Source of the DNA: an uncultured Methanobrevibacter sp.
GTDB lineage: Archaea; Methanobacteriota; Methanobacteria; Methanobacteriales; Methanobacteriaceae
Reading direction: 5' to 3'
Length of the DNA: 59,666 bases
Assembly (NCBI RefSeq): GCF_902801725.1
Contig: NZ_CADCJB010000006.1
Coordinates: forward strand, 1-59,666
Below the pieces are notes generated by a model, which searched no databases, was not told where the DNA came from, and was given only the letters and a program-made list of their open reading frames with translations. This document shows, one piece after another, positions 53,582-59,666 of this stretch (positions are counted from its first letter, which is position 1; the number at the start of each line of letters is the position of its first letter). Made by a program: the position numbers and the translations under genes.

Positions 53582-53868
53582 CGTTTATCCCCCAATAATC
53601 CTCTACCGAATATAAGCAATACCACCAAACCGGCAGTTAATAATATAATTGATTCACCTAATGTATCATATGCCCTGAAATCAAAAATCACAACAGTGAC
53701 CATGTTTGGAGCGATTTGAGTTCCCAATGCATTGTAAATATTACTTACACCAGGATTAATGATGTTACTTATATGAAATATGGCATCAGCCAATGTTACT
53801 GAAAATATTGCAGTCAATACGGCTGCAAGTAAATTACGAACTGTAGTCTTATCAGACAAGATTACCAC
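53578..53868 (-). CDS. ehbH: EhbH, MrpB-related membrane subunit
   Basis: The 96-residue protein has two to three helices and the VIFDFRAYDTLGESIILL signature (about 57-75) of the MbhE/MrpA-end family that joins MnhB-type subunits. It belongs to the Mrp-like arm. It overlaps ehbG by 17 bases and ehbI by 4 bases. Confidence 0.9.
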   Translation of the reverse strand: MVILSDKTTVRNLLAAVLTAIFSVTLADAIFHISNIINPGVSNIYNALGTQIAPNMVTVVIFDFRAYDTLGESIILLTAGLVVLLIFGRGLLGDKR

Positions 53869-54187
53869 CCCAGTATAAGAATGCTACAAGAATTGAAATT
53901 GTTATAATAGCATAGAACAACATTTTTTCAAGTGAGTCTTCCTGTTCTAATTTGAATTTAGGAATGAGCGGAATATTTGAAATCAACACAATGGCCAAAA
54001 TAAATGTAACTATTCCTGCAAGCAACATATTTACATGCCTTAACAATATTGCAGATAGCACTAATGAAACGATAAGGAAAATTTCTGCAGTTATGCTACC
54101 TGAAACGTCTGCATTAGTTACAGGACCAGGTGAAAACAATTTTCTGAATTGCTTTACAACATTGAAAATTTGATCATACAGTTTCAT
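53852..54187 (-). CDS. ehbG: EhbG, small membrane protein
   Basis: The 111-residue protein has three membrane helices after a soluble N-terminal stretch (about 1-28). I see no similarity to a named Mrp subunit. It sits between the NuoN-like ehbF (4-base overlap) and ehbH (17-base overlap), so it is tightly coupled to them. The symbol is by position. Confidence 0.88.
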   Translation of the reverse strand: MKLYDQIFNVVKQFRKLFSPGPVTNADVSGSITAEIFLIVSLVLSAILLRHVNMLLAGIVTFILAIVLISNIPLIPKFKLEQEDSLEKMLFYAIITISILVAFLYWGGNLV

Positions 54188-55638
54188 AATATTCCTCCTA
54201 CAAAGTTAGAAATTCCGTTTATAACAATATCTGGGAATATACCGAGTAAGATAATTATTATTAACAATATTCCCATTGCAAAAATCATTGCACGTGGAAC
54301 TTCCTTGTTTTCTACTTCCAAATCATTAGGTTTTGGCTTTAAGAACATTGAGTAATATGTTTTTACAAATACCACAAATGTAGCTATACTCACCATAATC
54401 GCCAAAATGGATATTTCAGGGAATCCGCAACTTAAAGATGCCTGAACAAGCATTAATTTTGATTGGAATCCGCTTAATGGAGGAACTCCAGCCATTGCCA
54501 GACCGCCTATTAAAAGCATCAGACTTACTTTCGGATGGTATGCCAAAAGCCCTCCGAGTTTTCTTGTATCCACTTCATTAGTTGCATTGACTATAGCGCC
54601 AAATCCTATGAACAGCAATGCAGTAATCATTATTTCATTTAATGCCTGGAAAAGACCAGCAGTTATTGAAAACTGAGTTCCAAGACCAATACCTAAACCA
54701 ATAAAACCTAACTCTCCAACAGCTAAAAATCCAATCATCCTTCTGAAGTCTGTTTGGGTGAGTGCCATGGATACGCCCAATATCATAGCCAAGATAGAGA
54801 AGAATACTATGAGAACTTCAAATATTGGAAGTGTTGAATAAATTCTAAACATAATCAAGACGATTGAAATCATTGAAATGACTGTAAATGATTGAAGTAA
54901 TGCTGCACCGTGAGGTTCCGCTTTTGAATAGATTCCAGACTTGATGGTATGGAACGGTGGTAAACCTGAAGCGTATAACCAACCAAAGAATATTAATGCG
55001 AGTGACATCAAGAATACTGGAGAAGTAACATTAATTAAACCATTGTGAACAGCAGCGGCAATATCTGTGACATTTACAGTACCTGTCATAGCCAATAGGA
55101 ATCCAATTCCTAAAAGCATCATAGGAGATCCTATGGACCCCAAAATCATATATTTTAAAGCCATTTCATAACTGTAATTAATTGATGAAGCTGCGACAAT
55201 ACCAACCTGTGCAAGAGCCAAGATTTCAAAGAACACAAACATGTGGAAAATATCATCAGTCAAAAGCATTGCAGTTACTGCGGCTGTACCTAAGAACAGC
55301 AGGAATAAATAAGGTCCTGAAACTTTCCTGTATTTGGTTAAATAAATAAATACTACAAGGAATGTTAAAAGGCCAACCATAGCGATGAATACCTGCTGCA
55401 AGAATGTAAATGAATAGGTAATCGCAGGATGGTAAACCGCATTTGTCACATTGTCCAAAATCGGCTCATAACCCCCAAAGTAATGAAGGCCATAATTAGA
55501 TGCCAATGGTATGATTGGAAGACATATTGCAACGACCAATGCAAAAATCTTAGTTACAGTATTAAACCTTGAAAATGCACTAATAAGCAATGCAGCCATC
55601 AATGGAACAATAACCATAAGTGGAATTAATTCATTCAT
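54184..55638 (-). CDS. ehbF: EhbF, NuoN/MrpD-type ion-translocating subunit
   Basis: The 484-residue protein has about 14 helices and the antiporter-type core ([40 protein letters not shown] near residue 235, and [16 protein letters not shown] near 385). It has the conserved Lys and Glu regions of proton channels. It most likely lets H+ or Na+ through the membrane while driving ferredoxin reduction. It overlaps ehbE by 8 bases. Confidence 0.94.
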   Translation of the reverse strand: MNELIPLMVIVPLMAALLISAFSRFNTVTKIFALVVAICLPIIPLASNYGLHYFGGYEPILDNVTNAVYHPAITYSFTFLQQVFIAMVGLLTFLVVFIYLTKYRKVSGPYLFLLFLGTAAVTAMLLTDDIFHMFVFFEILALAQVGIVAASSINYSYEMALKYMILGSIGSPMMLLGIGFLLAMTGTVNVTDIAAAVHNGLINVTSPVFLMSLALIFFGWLYASGLPPFHTIKSGIYSKAEPHGAALLQSFTVISMISIVLIMFRIYSTLPIFEVLIVFFSILAMILGVSMALTQTDFRRMIGFLAVGELGFIGLGIGLGTQFSITAGLFQALNEIMITALLFIGFGAIVNATNEVDTRKLGGLLAYHPKVSLMLLIGGLAMAGVPPLSGFQSKLMLVQASLSCGFPEISILAIMVSIATFVVFVKTYYSMFLKPKPNDLEVENKEVPRAMIFAMGILLIIIILLGIFPDIVINGISNFVGGIL

Positions 55639-56017
55639 TGTATTCCTCCTGTTTTGATGTGTCGGCTAACATTACCTTAGTTGATAAAGTACCGTATTTT
55701 TTATAGATGACCATTACTAAAGCTAGCATGACTGCCAAAGTACTTGCTCCGATTACAATACTGGTAAGTACCAGTCCAAAAGGCAATGGATAAGCAGCAT
55801 TTGATGCGAACCAGGTAGTGTTCATATCCGGCATCAAAATAGGCACAATACCTCCTGCCTTATAACCAATAGCAACAATGAACAGATTAACGCCCTCTTC
55901 AATAAAACTAATACCAATGATCTTTTTTATAATATTGTCGACAAAAATTGCAGAGTAAAATCCAATTATTATCAATGCAGCAGATGTCATCAATATAATA
56001 AGCTGTGTCTGTGCCAT
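55631..56017 (-). CDS. ehbE: EhbE, NuoK/MnhC-like membrane subunit
   Basis: The 128-residue protein has three helices and the pattern [20 protein letters not shown] near residue 33, then [20 protein letters not shown] near 78, as in MnhC/NuoK. It is part of the ion-translocating arm. It shares one base with ehbD (stop and start overlap) and overlaps ehbF by 8 bases. Confidence 0.92.
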   Translation of the reverse strand: MAQTQLIILMTSAALIIIGFYSAIFVDNIIKKIIGISFIEEGVNLFIVAIGYKAGGIVPILMPDMNTTWFASNAAYPLPFGLVLTSIVIGASTLAVMLALVMVIYKKYGTLSTKVMLADTSKQEEYNE

Positions 56018-56268
56018 TAGCTATCCTCCCTTTGAGTTTTTTTAACAGCCAAAGCAATGAATACTGGAATGATTGCTGCGCCAACAATAGCCTGTGTTAA
56101 AGCAACATCCGGAGCCAGAAGCACTTGGAAAAGAACTGCCATAGCCCCTCCAGAAAATCCAGTCAAAATTGCTGTTTTCAATAAATCTTTTTGAATAAGA
56201 GCAAGAATTGCACTTAAAACCATTATAATACATAATACTAATTCTAACATCTTACTCACCTTCATCAA
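56017..56268 (-). CDS. ehbD: EhbD, MrpA C-terminal-like subunit (DUF4040 type)
   Basis: The 83-residue protein has the signature [20 protein letters not shown] followed by [14 protein letters not shown], matching the DUF4040 part of MrpA/MbhD. It has two to three helices. It overlaps ehbC by 17 bases and shares one base with ehbE. Confidence 0.9.
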   Translation of the reverse strand: MMKVSKMLELVLCIIMVLSAILALIQKDLLKTAILTGFSGGAMAVLFQVLLAPDVALTQAIVGAAIIPVFIALAVKKTQREDS

Positions 56269-56674
56269 TTTCCAATGTAGTTACTGAAAACCTTTCGTCA
56301 GCTTTGAGTTTTTCTGAATTTTCACTTTCCAAAGCTTGCATCTTTTCTTTAGGATGTAAAAACGGATGGTCTTCACCTACATCTTCTACAACATTTTGTA
56401 ATTCCAAATTATTTTCTCTATCTTCTTTTTTCCAATAAGCATTAGCTATTGCATGTGCTGTGAATGGTGCTAAAATAAAGTAAATTCCAGCAAGTAAAAA
56501 CTGACCTAAAGCAATCATAGCAATGATACATGCAACATCAAATAAACCTACAATGTGGATTCTCGCATAAACTTTATTCTTTGTGTTTTTACCTAAACTT
56601 ACCAGTCCAATTGCAGAAATGATAATTATTACCGCCGATATGATAAGAAGGATTGATTGAACATACTCTATCAT
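56252..56674 (-). CDS. ehbC: EhbC, MnhG-like subunit
   Basis: The 140-residue protein has three helices (about 1-80) of the MnhG type, with [20 protein letters not shown], followed by an unusual acidic, soluble C-terminal tail of about 55 residues. The tail may contact the cytoplasmic subunits. It overlaps ehbB by 4 bases (ATGA) and ehbD by 17 bases. Confidence 0.9.
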   Translation of the reverse strand: MIEYVQSILLIISAVIIIISAIGLVSLGKNTKNKVYARIHIVGLFDVACIIAMIALGQFLLAGIYFILAPFTAHAIANAYWKKEDRENNLELQNVVEDVGEDHPFLHPKEKMQALESENSEKLKADERFSVTTLEIDEGE

Positions 56675-56937
56675 TCATCATCACCTCCCAAAACAACAGC
56701 AAAAGCAATTGTACCTACAAAACCAAAGAATATTAAAGCTAATGATATATCTCTATAAAAAGCAAGATTGTATATCTCCCCACAAATGAGCAAAGCAACA
56801 GCGAAAGCATTAACAACTATAGAACTTCCTAAAAGCCCCATTGATGTGGATTTATATGCACTTGCTCTTAAAGCAGCCAGCATCATTATAATTAATGCAA
56901 TAACCACAATAAATTTTGAAATAATCAATATATCCAT
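56671..56937 (-). CDS. ehbB: EhbB, MnhF-like subunit
   Basis: This 88-residue protein with three helices resembles MnhF (ALRASAYKSTSMGLLGSSIV near residue 22). It belongs to the Mrp-like arm of Ehb. It starts 36 bases after ehbA and overlaps ehbC by 4 bases. Confidence 0.9.
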   Translation of the reverse strand: MDILIISKFIVVIALIIMMLAALRASAYKSTSMGLLGSSIVVNAFAVALLICGEIYNLAFYRDISLALIFFGFVGTIAFAVVLGGDDE

Positions 56938-56973
56938 ACTATCTCACTCGATTTTAATTAATAAAAAGAAAAC

Positions 56974-57288
56974 TTATTCCAACATTTTCTTTATATACTT
57001 TTCAAAAGGAATAATATCCTCTTTACTTCTTGGAGAAATAGCAGCTACTTTGATAATGTTATTTTCAGTGTCTAAATCAACAGACAAAGTACCTGGAGTT
57101 AAAGAAATACTATTAGCCAAAATTGTTTGTGAAACCGGCCTTTCAAGTACCGTTTCAATATCAACAATTACAGGATCAATATTTCTTCCTAATACTCCCT
57201 TAAACGCAACATCAATTGTTGATTTAAGAATCTCGTAAATAAGGTCTAAGAAATAAATAATTCCATAACCAATTCTAGTCAAAAACAT
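56974..57288 (-). CDS. ehbA: EhbA, MnhE-like subunit, first gene of the ehb operon
   Basis: The 104-residue protein resembles MnhE: one N-terminal helix region and the pattern ILANSISLTPGTLSVDLDTE near residue 59. It is the first gene of the complete ehbA-ehbQ operon. The ATG at 57288 follows a GGAG ribosome binding site (57297-57300). A long AT-rich promoter region lies upstream. Confidence 0.9.
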   Translation of the reverse strand: MFLTRIGYGIIYFLDLIYEILKSTIDVAFKGVLGRNIDPVIVDIETVLERPVSQTILANSISLTPGTLSVDLDTENNIIKVAAISPRSKEDIIPFEKYIKKMLE

Positions 57289-57296
57289 TAAACAAG

Positions 57297-57410
57297 CTCC
57301 ATTTCATTATTATGATTAAAAGTCAATAACATTGACAATTGATACATTATTATTTATCATGATTATTTATTATAAATGTATGCTTTTTTAAAAAAACAGA
57401 TTGAAATCTG
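57297..57410 (-). promoter_or_regulatory. ehb operon promoter
   Basis: On the minus strand a TATA box TTTATAATAAAT (57365-57376) predicts a transcript start near 57343 and a leader of about 55 nt ending in a GGAG site. Just upstream of the box is a perfect inverted repeat CAGATT/AATCTG (57397-57410), a possible operator. Confidence 0.5.
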
Positions 57411-57582
57411 TATTAATTATATCAATAGTTATATAAAAAATAGATAAACGAATATAATCATTTTACGGAATATATACTGTTATCAAAAATTTATAGCCAT
57501 AAAATAGTGAACAACTATTTTTTTAATAATAATTAAATAATATTAACAATAGATTTAGTTATACCTAAAAAATGGTGTGGAC

Positions 57583-58548
57583 ATGAAACTAATAGAAAAA
57601 TTGGAACCTGCAATAATATTTTCTGCAGTGATTATCGGACTGCTGTTCTCAAACTTCAAAGCAATCACAGCCAGCAGCGATTATTTAATCAGCATTTTCC
57701 TAGGCATGATGCTTTTTGGATTGTTTCTGGAAGTACCCCTTAACGAATTGAAGAACAGCTTTAAAAATGTCAAATTCACATCAGCCAGCCTGATAATCAA
57801 TTTCATATGGACACCGTTATTCGGATATTTCCTAGGATCATTGTTTTTAAAAGGAAACATTGACATATTTATCGGATTTTTCATGCTAATTTTAACACCC
57901 TGCACCGATTGGTATTTAGTATTTACCAAAATAGCAAAGGGAGATTTGAGCCTAAGCCTATCAATACTTCCTATGAATTTAGTACTGCAAATCATCCTTC
58001 TTCCGATATATCTAATAATTTTTTTCCCAATTGGAAACATGGATTATCTACAAATCGCATATTCATTCATAATCATTATTGCAATCCCATTTGTTGCAGC
58101 ACAAATCGTCAAATTGATATTGAATGACAAAACAAATGAAAAGGTAGCAAACTTATTTTCATCCCTTCAAATCGTGTTTTTATCTCTTGCAGTATTCTGC
58201 ATATTTGCATCGCAGGGAGGACAGTTATTTGCAAATCTAGACTCCGTTGTGAAAATATTCGTGCCGTTAATCATATTTTTCATTACAAATACAGTAATCG
58301 ATTTGCTAGTATCTGAAAAAATTAATTTCACATATTCAGAGTATGCAAGCCTGACAATGACCACATTAGCCCGAAATTCTCCATTGGCTTTAGCAATTGC
58401 AATCAATTCCTTCCCAGGACATGAATTGATATCCATTGCACTGGTAATTGGACCTCTTATTGAACTTCCCATACTTTACATCATATCAAAATTTTGCCTC
58501 TGGGTCAAAAATTCAGGACTGTTTTTTGCCTGCGGCATTAAGATTTAA
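57583..58548 (+). CDS. Acr3/BASS-family membrane transporter
   Basis: The product is 321 residues from the ATG at 57583 (the frame opens at a GTG two codons earlier, inside a GGTGTGG stretch). It has about ten helices and the family motif LTPCTDWYLVFTKIAKGD near residue 106, resembling the APCT...ARGD-type motif of Acr3 arsenite exporters. A role in arsenite efflux or in carrying organic anions with Na+ is possible. No ars genes are adjacent. Its 3' end overlaps the convergent ydjM-like gene by 11 bases. A hairpin with T run (57503-57524) lies in its upstream region. Confidence 0.82.
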   Translation: MKLIEKLEPAIIFSAVIIGLLFSNFKAITASSDYLISIFLGMMLFGLFLEVPLNELKNSFKNVKFTSASLIINFIWTPLFGYFLGSLFLKGNIDIFIGFFMLILTPCTDWYLVFTKIAKGDLSLSLSILPMNLVLQIILLPIYLIIFFPIGNMDYLQIAYSFIIIIAIPFVAAQIVKLILNDKTNEKVANLFSSLQIVFLSLAVFCIFASQGGQLFANLDSVVKIFVPLIIFFITNTVIDLLVSEKINFTYSEYASLTMTTLARNSPLALAIAINSFPGHELISIALVIGPLIELPILYIISKFCLWVKNSGLFFACGIKI

Positions 58549-59248
58549 TCCCCAGATACTTTTCAAACAAACTAAACAGAAACGGTGCATGATAACCTAT
58601 GGCAAAAAGCACCAGGACAAATATGGAAATTAAACCAAAGTTTATGTAAACTTTTTTTGAAGATATCGGAGCCAATATTTTAATTCCAGCAGGAGTGAAT
58701 GAATCCAGAACAATATGTGAAAATAACCCCAAAAACAATGCCAAAACAATTTCAATGTAAGTGACATTAAGATTATCGATTAAAAACAGGCTAACAAAAA
58801 ACAAAGGCAAAAATACCAGCAACAACTTCTTGTTTAAAAACAAAAAGCTTAAAAGAGCTATTAAAATAGCCATGACCAAATAGGAATTGTTCAAAATGGT
58901 TATTCCCATTACTAACTGATATCCCCAAATCAGTATTAAAGAAACCGCAGCAGTTAACGTTAAAACACCGAAAATAGAATGAGTAAAGCTCCTGTGTTCT
59001 GAAAAATAGAACGTTGCTCCTAAAAATACAATAATCAAACCAATGAAATAAGGTAATTTAAGGATATAAAGTGAAATGAACACGATTAATCCCAATATAA
59101 TCAACTTATAGACATGATCTTTTTTAAATTTATGATCAAAATCCGGAATGTTTGCACCAATAAATGTTAAAGCAATTAACAGAGGATTGTGAAAAAACAT
59201 TAATGCGAGCAGAAGTGCAAATAGAGAGTGTCCTTTATAAGAAGATAT
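58538..59248 (-). CDS. YdjM-like membrane-bound metal-dependent hydrolase, probable AUA start
   Basis: The product, 236 residues from this start, has about seven helices and the metal-binding type pattern ANIPDFDHKF near residue 34, SEHRSFTHSIFG near 85 and HIVLDSFTPAG near 187, as in YdjM-family proteins of unknown substrate. The family usually begins MSSYK. Here SSYKGH is preceded by ATA, which lies 4 bases after an AAGGTGAT ribosome binding core (59252-59259). The only canonical in-frame start, GTG at 59257, falls inside that core. I therefore favour AUA as the start. A GC-rich structured segment lies upstream. Confidence 0.78.
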   Translation of the reverse strand: MSSYKGHSLFALLLALMFFHNPLLIALTFIGANIPDFDHKFKKDHVYKLIILGLIVFISLYILKLPYFIGLIIVFLGATFYFSEHRSFTHSIFGVLTLTAAVSLILIWGYQLVMGITILNNSYLVMAILIALLSFLFLNKKLLLVFLPLFFVSLFLIDNLNVTYIEIVLALFLGLFSHIVLDSFTPAGIKILAPISSKKVYINFGLISIFVLVLFAIGYHAPFLFSLFEKYLGIKS

Positions 59249-59275
59249 ATAAATCACCTTACATTATTGAACTCC

Positions 59276-59384
59276 TCAACCACATGAGTCAAGGGTTTAA
59301 CTTCACGACATTTGCTGCGATGAGCAGGCTGTCGTGCCCTCCCCCGTTTCGAAGGTTCGGACAACAATGTTAATTGACTTTTTT
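59276..59384 (+). ncRNA. GC-rich candidate non-coding RNA
   Basis: This segment is much richer in G and C than its surroundings, as RNA genes are in AT-rich archaea. On the plus strand, a TATA-like ATATATAAAT (59245-59254) lies about 27 bases before it and a T6 run (59379-59384) ends it. Strong pairing is visible: CACGACA/TGTCGTG (59304-59310 with 59330-59336) enclosing CTGC/GCAG around a GATGA loop. A hairpin TTG-ACTC/GAGTCAA lies at 59267-59292. It is not a tRNA, SRP or RNase P RNA that I recognise. The minus strand would be the leader of the ydjM-like gene, so a cis-acting role on that strand is the alternative. Confidence 0.5.
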
Positions 59385-59539
59385 ATCATTGGAAAAAAAC
59401 ATACCAAAACATTGCCATTGCCATTTATTATTTAATGCAACGTTTATATTTAAAGTTCATCAGAGAGCATTTGGAAAGTAATACTCACATTGGTGCAATT
59501 CATCCATGACTTGTAGAATTCATGGTATTCTTGCATTTT

Positions 59540-59587
59540 TAAGATAAATAAAAAAATAAGAAAAGAATAGAAAGGTAAACCCTTCTA
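59540..59587 (-). terminator. Terminator at the end of the right-edge gene
   Basis: On the minus strand, just after the TAG of the edge gene (59585-59587), a GC-poor hairpin with arms near 59570-59590 (GATAGAAGGG pairing with CCTTTCTATTC, one mismatch) is followed by a T-rich run (59549-59560 read on the minus strand). It supports the reality of the partial gene. Confidence 0.5.
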
Positions 59588-59666
59588 TCTTCTAACTTTA
59601 ACGCTTGTTTTTATGAAATCTTTTAAGAAGGATATTTTTACAAGATAAGTTTTTCCTGCTTGAAGA
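59585..59666 (-). CDS. C-terminal end of an unidentified gene (cut by window edge)
   Basis: The minus strand has one open frame from the right edge, ending with FIKTSVKVRR before a TAG at 59585. The other two frames carry early stops or end sooner. About 27 residues are visible (containing GKTYLVKISFLKDF), too few to name a family. A hairpin with T run directly downstream supports a real gene end. Any call beyond this would be a guess. Confidence 0.5.
   Translation of the reverse strand, partial: LQAGKTYLVKISFLKDFIKTSVKVRR

Noticed and set aside
59276-59384. tRNA gene or a piece of 5S rRNA
   Set aside because: No acceptor stem, anticodon arm or standard T-arm can be placed, and resemblance to 5S is limited to a short GAAGTTAAACCC stretch on the minus strand.

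Overview
The window is about 59.7 kb of very AT-rich archaeal chromosome. The genes point to a hydrogenotrophic methanogen of the order Methanobacteriales, most likely a gut-type Methanobrevibacter. The start of mcrB lies at the left edge, and genes for coenzyme M (comB, comC), methanopterin (mptA), F420 (cofG), an MCR-modifying radical SAM protein (mmp10) and a methanogenesis marker protein (mmp7) follow. A complete 17-gene ehb energy-converting hydrogenase operon is present. The family B DNA polymerase is of the split type known from Methanothermobacter (PolB1). Three large adhesin-like proteins resemble those abundant in rumen and human gut Methanobrevibacter. The overall gene order agrees with what I recall of the MTH1160-MTH1251 segment of Methanothermobacter thermautotrophicus (MTH1184, MTH1187, psmB, comC MTH1205, polB1 MTH1208, ehb MTH1251-1235). 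Most of the window is therefore conserved core, with adhesins and a few accessory genes inserted.

Layout. 1-3.3 kb: mcrB (minus, cut by the edge) with a long structured leader, the divergent mmp10, then mmp7 and a small unknown gene. 3.3-9 kb: comB, a TraB-type membrane protein, a small zinc protein, a CNNM/CorC protein, a Ca/Na antiporter, a tRNA thiolase and a thiamine-binding protein. 9-16.4 kb: a DegT aminotransferase, trm1, an Lrp regulator, the mptA-DUF2120-cofG coenzyme operon, taw2 and psmB. 16.4-20.6 kb: aCPSF1/FttA, purM, comC. 20.6-28.1 kb: the adhesins. 28.1-33.3 kb (minus): a coiled-coil gene, pyrD, pyrK, an AI-2E family permease and polB1. 33.4-35.2 kb: nop5-flpA. 35.2-36.4 kb: a 1.3 kb gene-free stretch with one structured element. 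36.4-43.4 kb (minus): a frameshifted coaBC, two surface-type proteins, pheA, two CBS proteins, and queE-queD-DUF366 for archaeosine. 43.6-47.4 kb: a nucleotidyltransferase, a sodium symporter and a Cas4-like protein. 47.4-57.3 kb (minus): ehbQ back to ehbA. 57.5-59.7 kb: an Acr3-like transporter, a YdjM-like membrane protein, a GC-rich candidate RNA and the end of one more gene.

Translation signals are consistent. Many genes carry a Shine-Dalgarno core of the GGTGAT type, with the start codon about 4 bases downstream. This rule moves several starts, supports TTG and GTG starts (mptA, taw2, ehbP, degT), and points to two near-cognate starts: AUU for pheA and AUA for the ydjM-like gene. Other genes (mmp10, comB, nop5) look leaderless.

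The most interesting non-coding features are: a possible three-way-junction leader of the mcr operon; an attenuator-like set of mutually exclusive hairpins just before the gene for the transcription termination factor FttA; a GC-rich, promoter- and terminator-flanked candidate RNA near the right end; and a nested inverted-repeat element in the gene-free stretch. All RNA structures were folded by eye and not computed.
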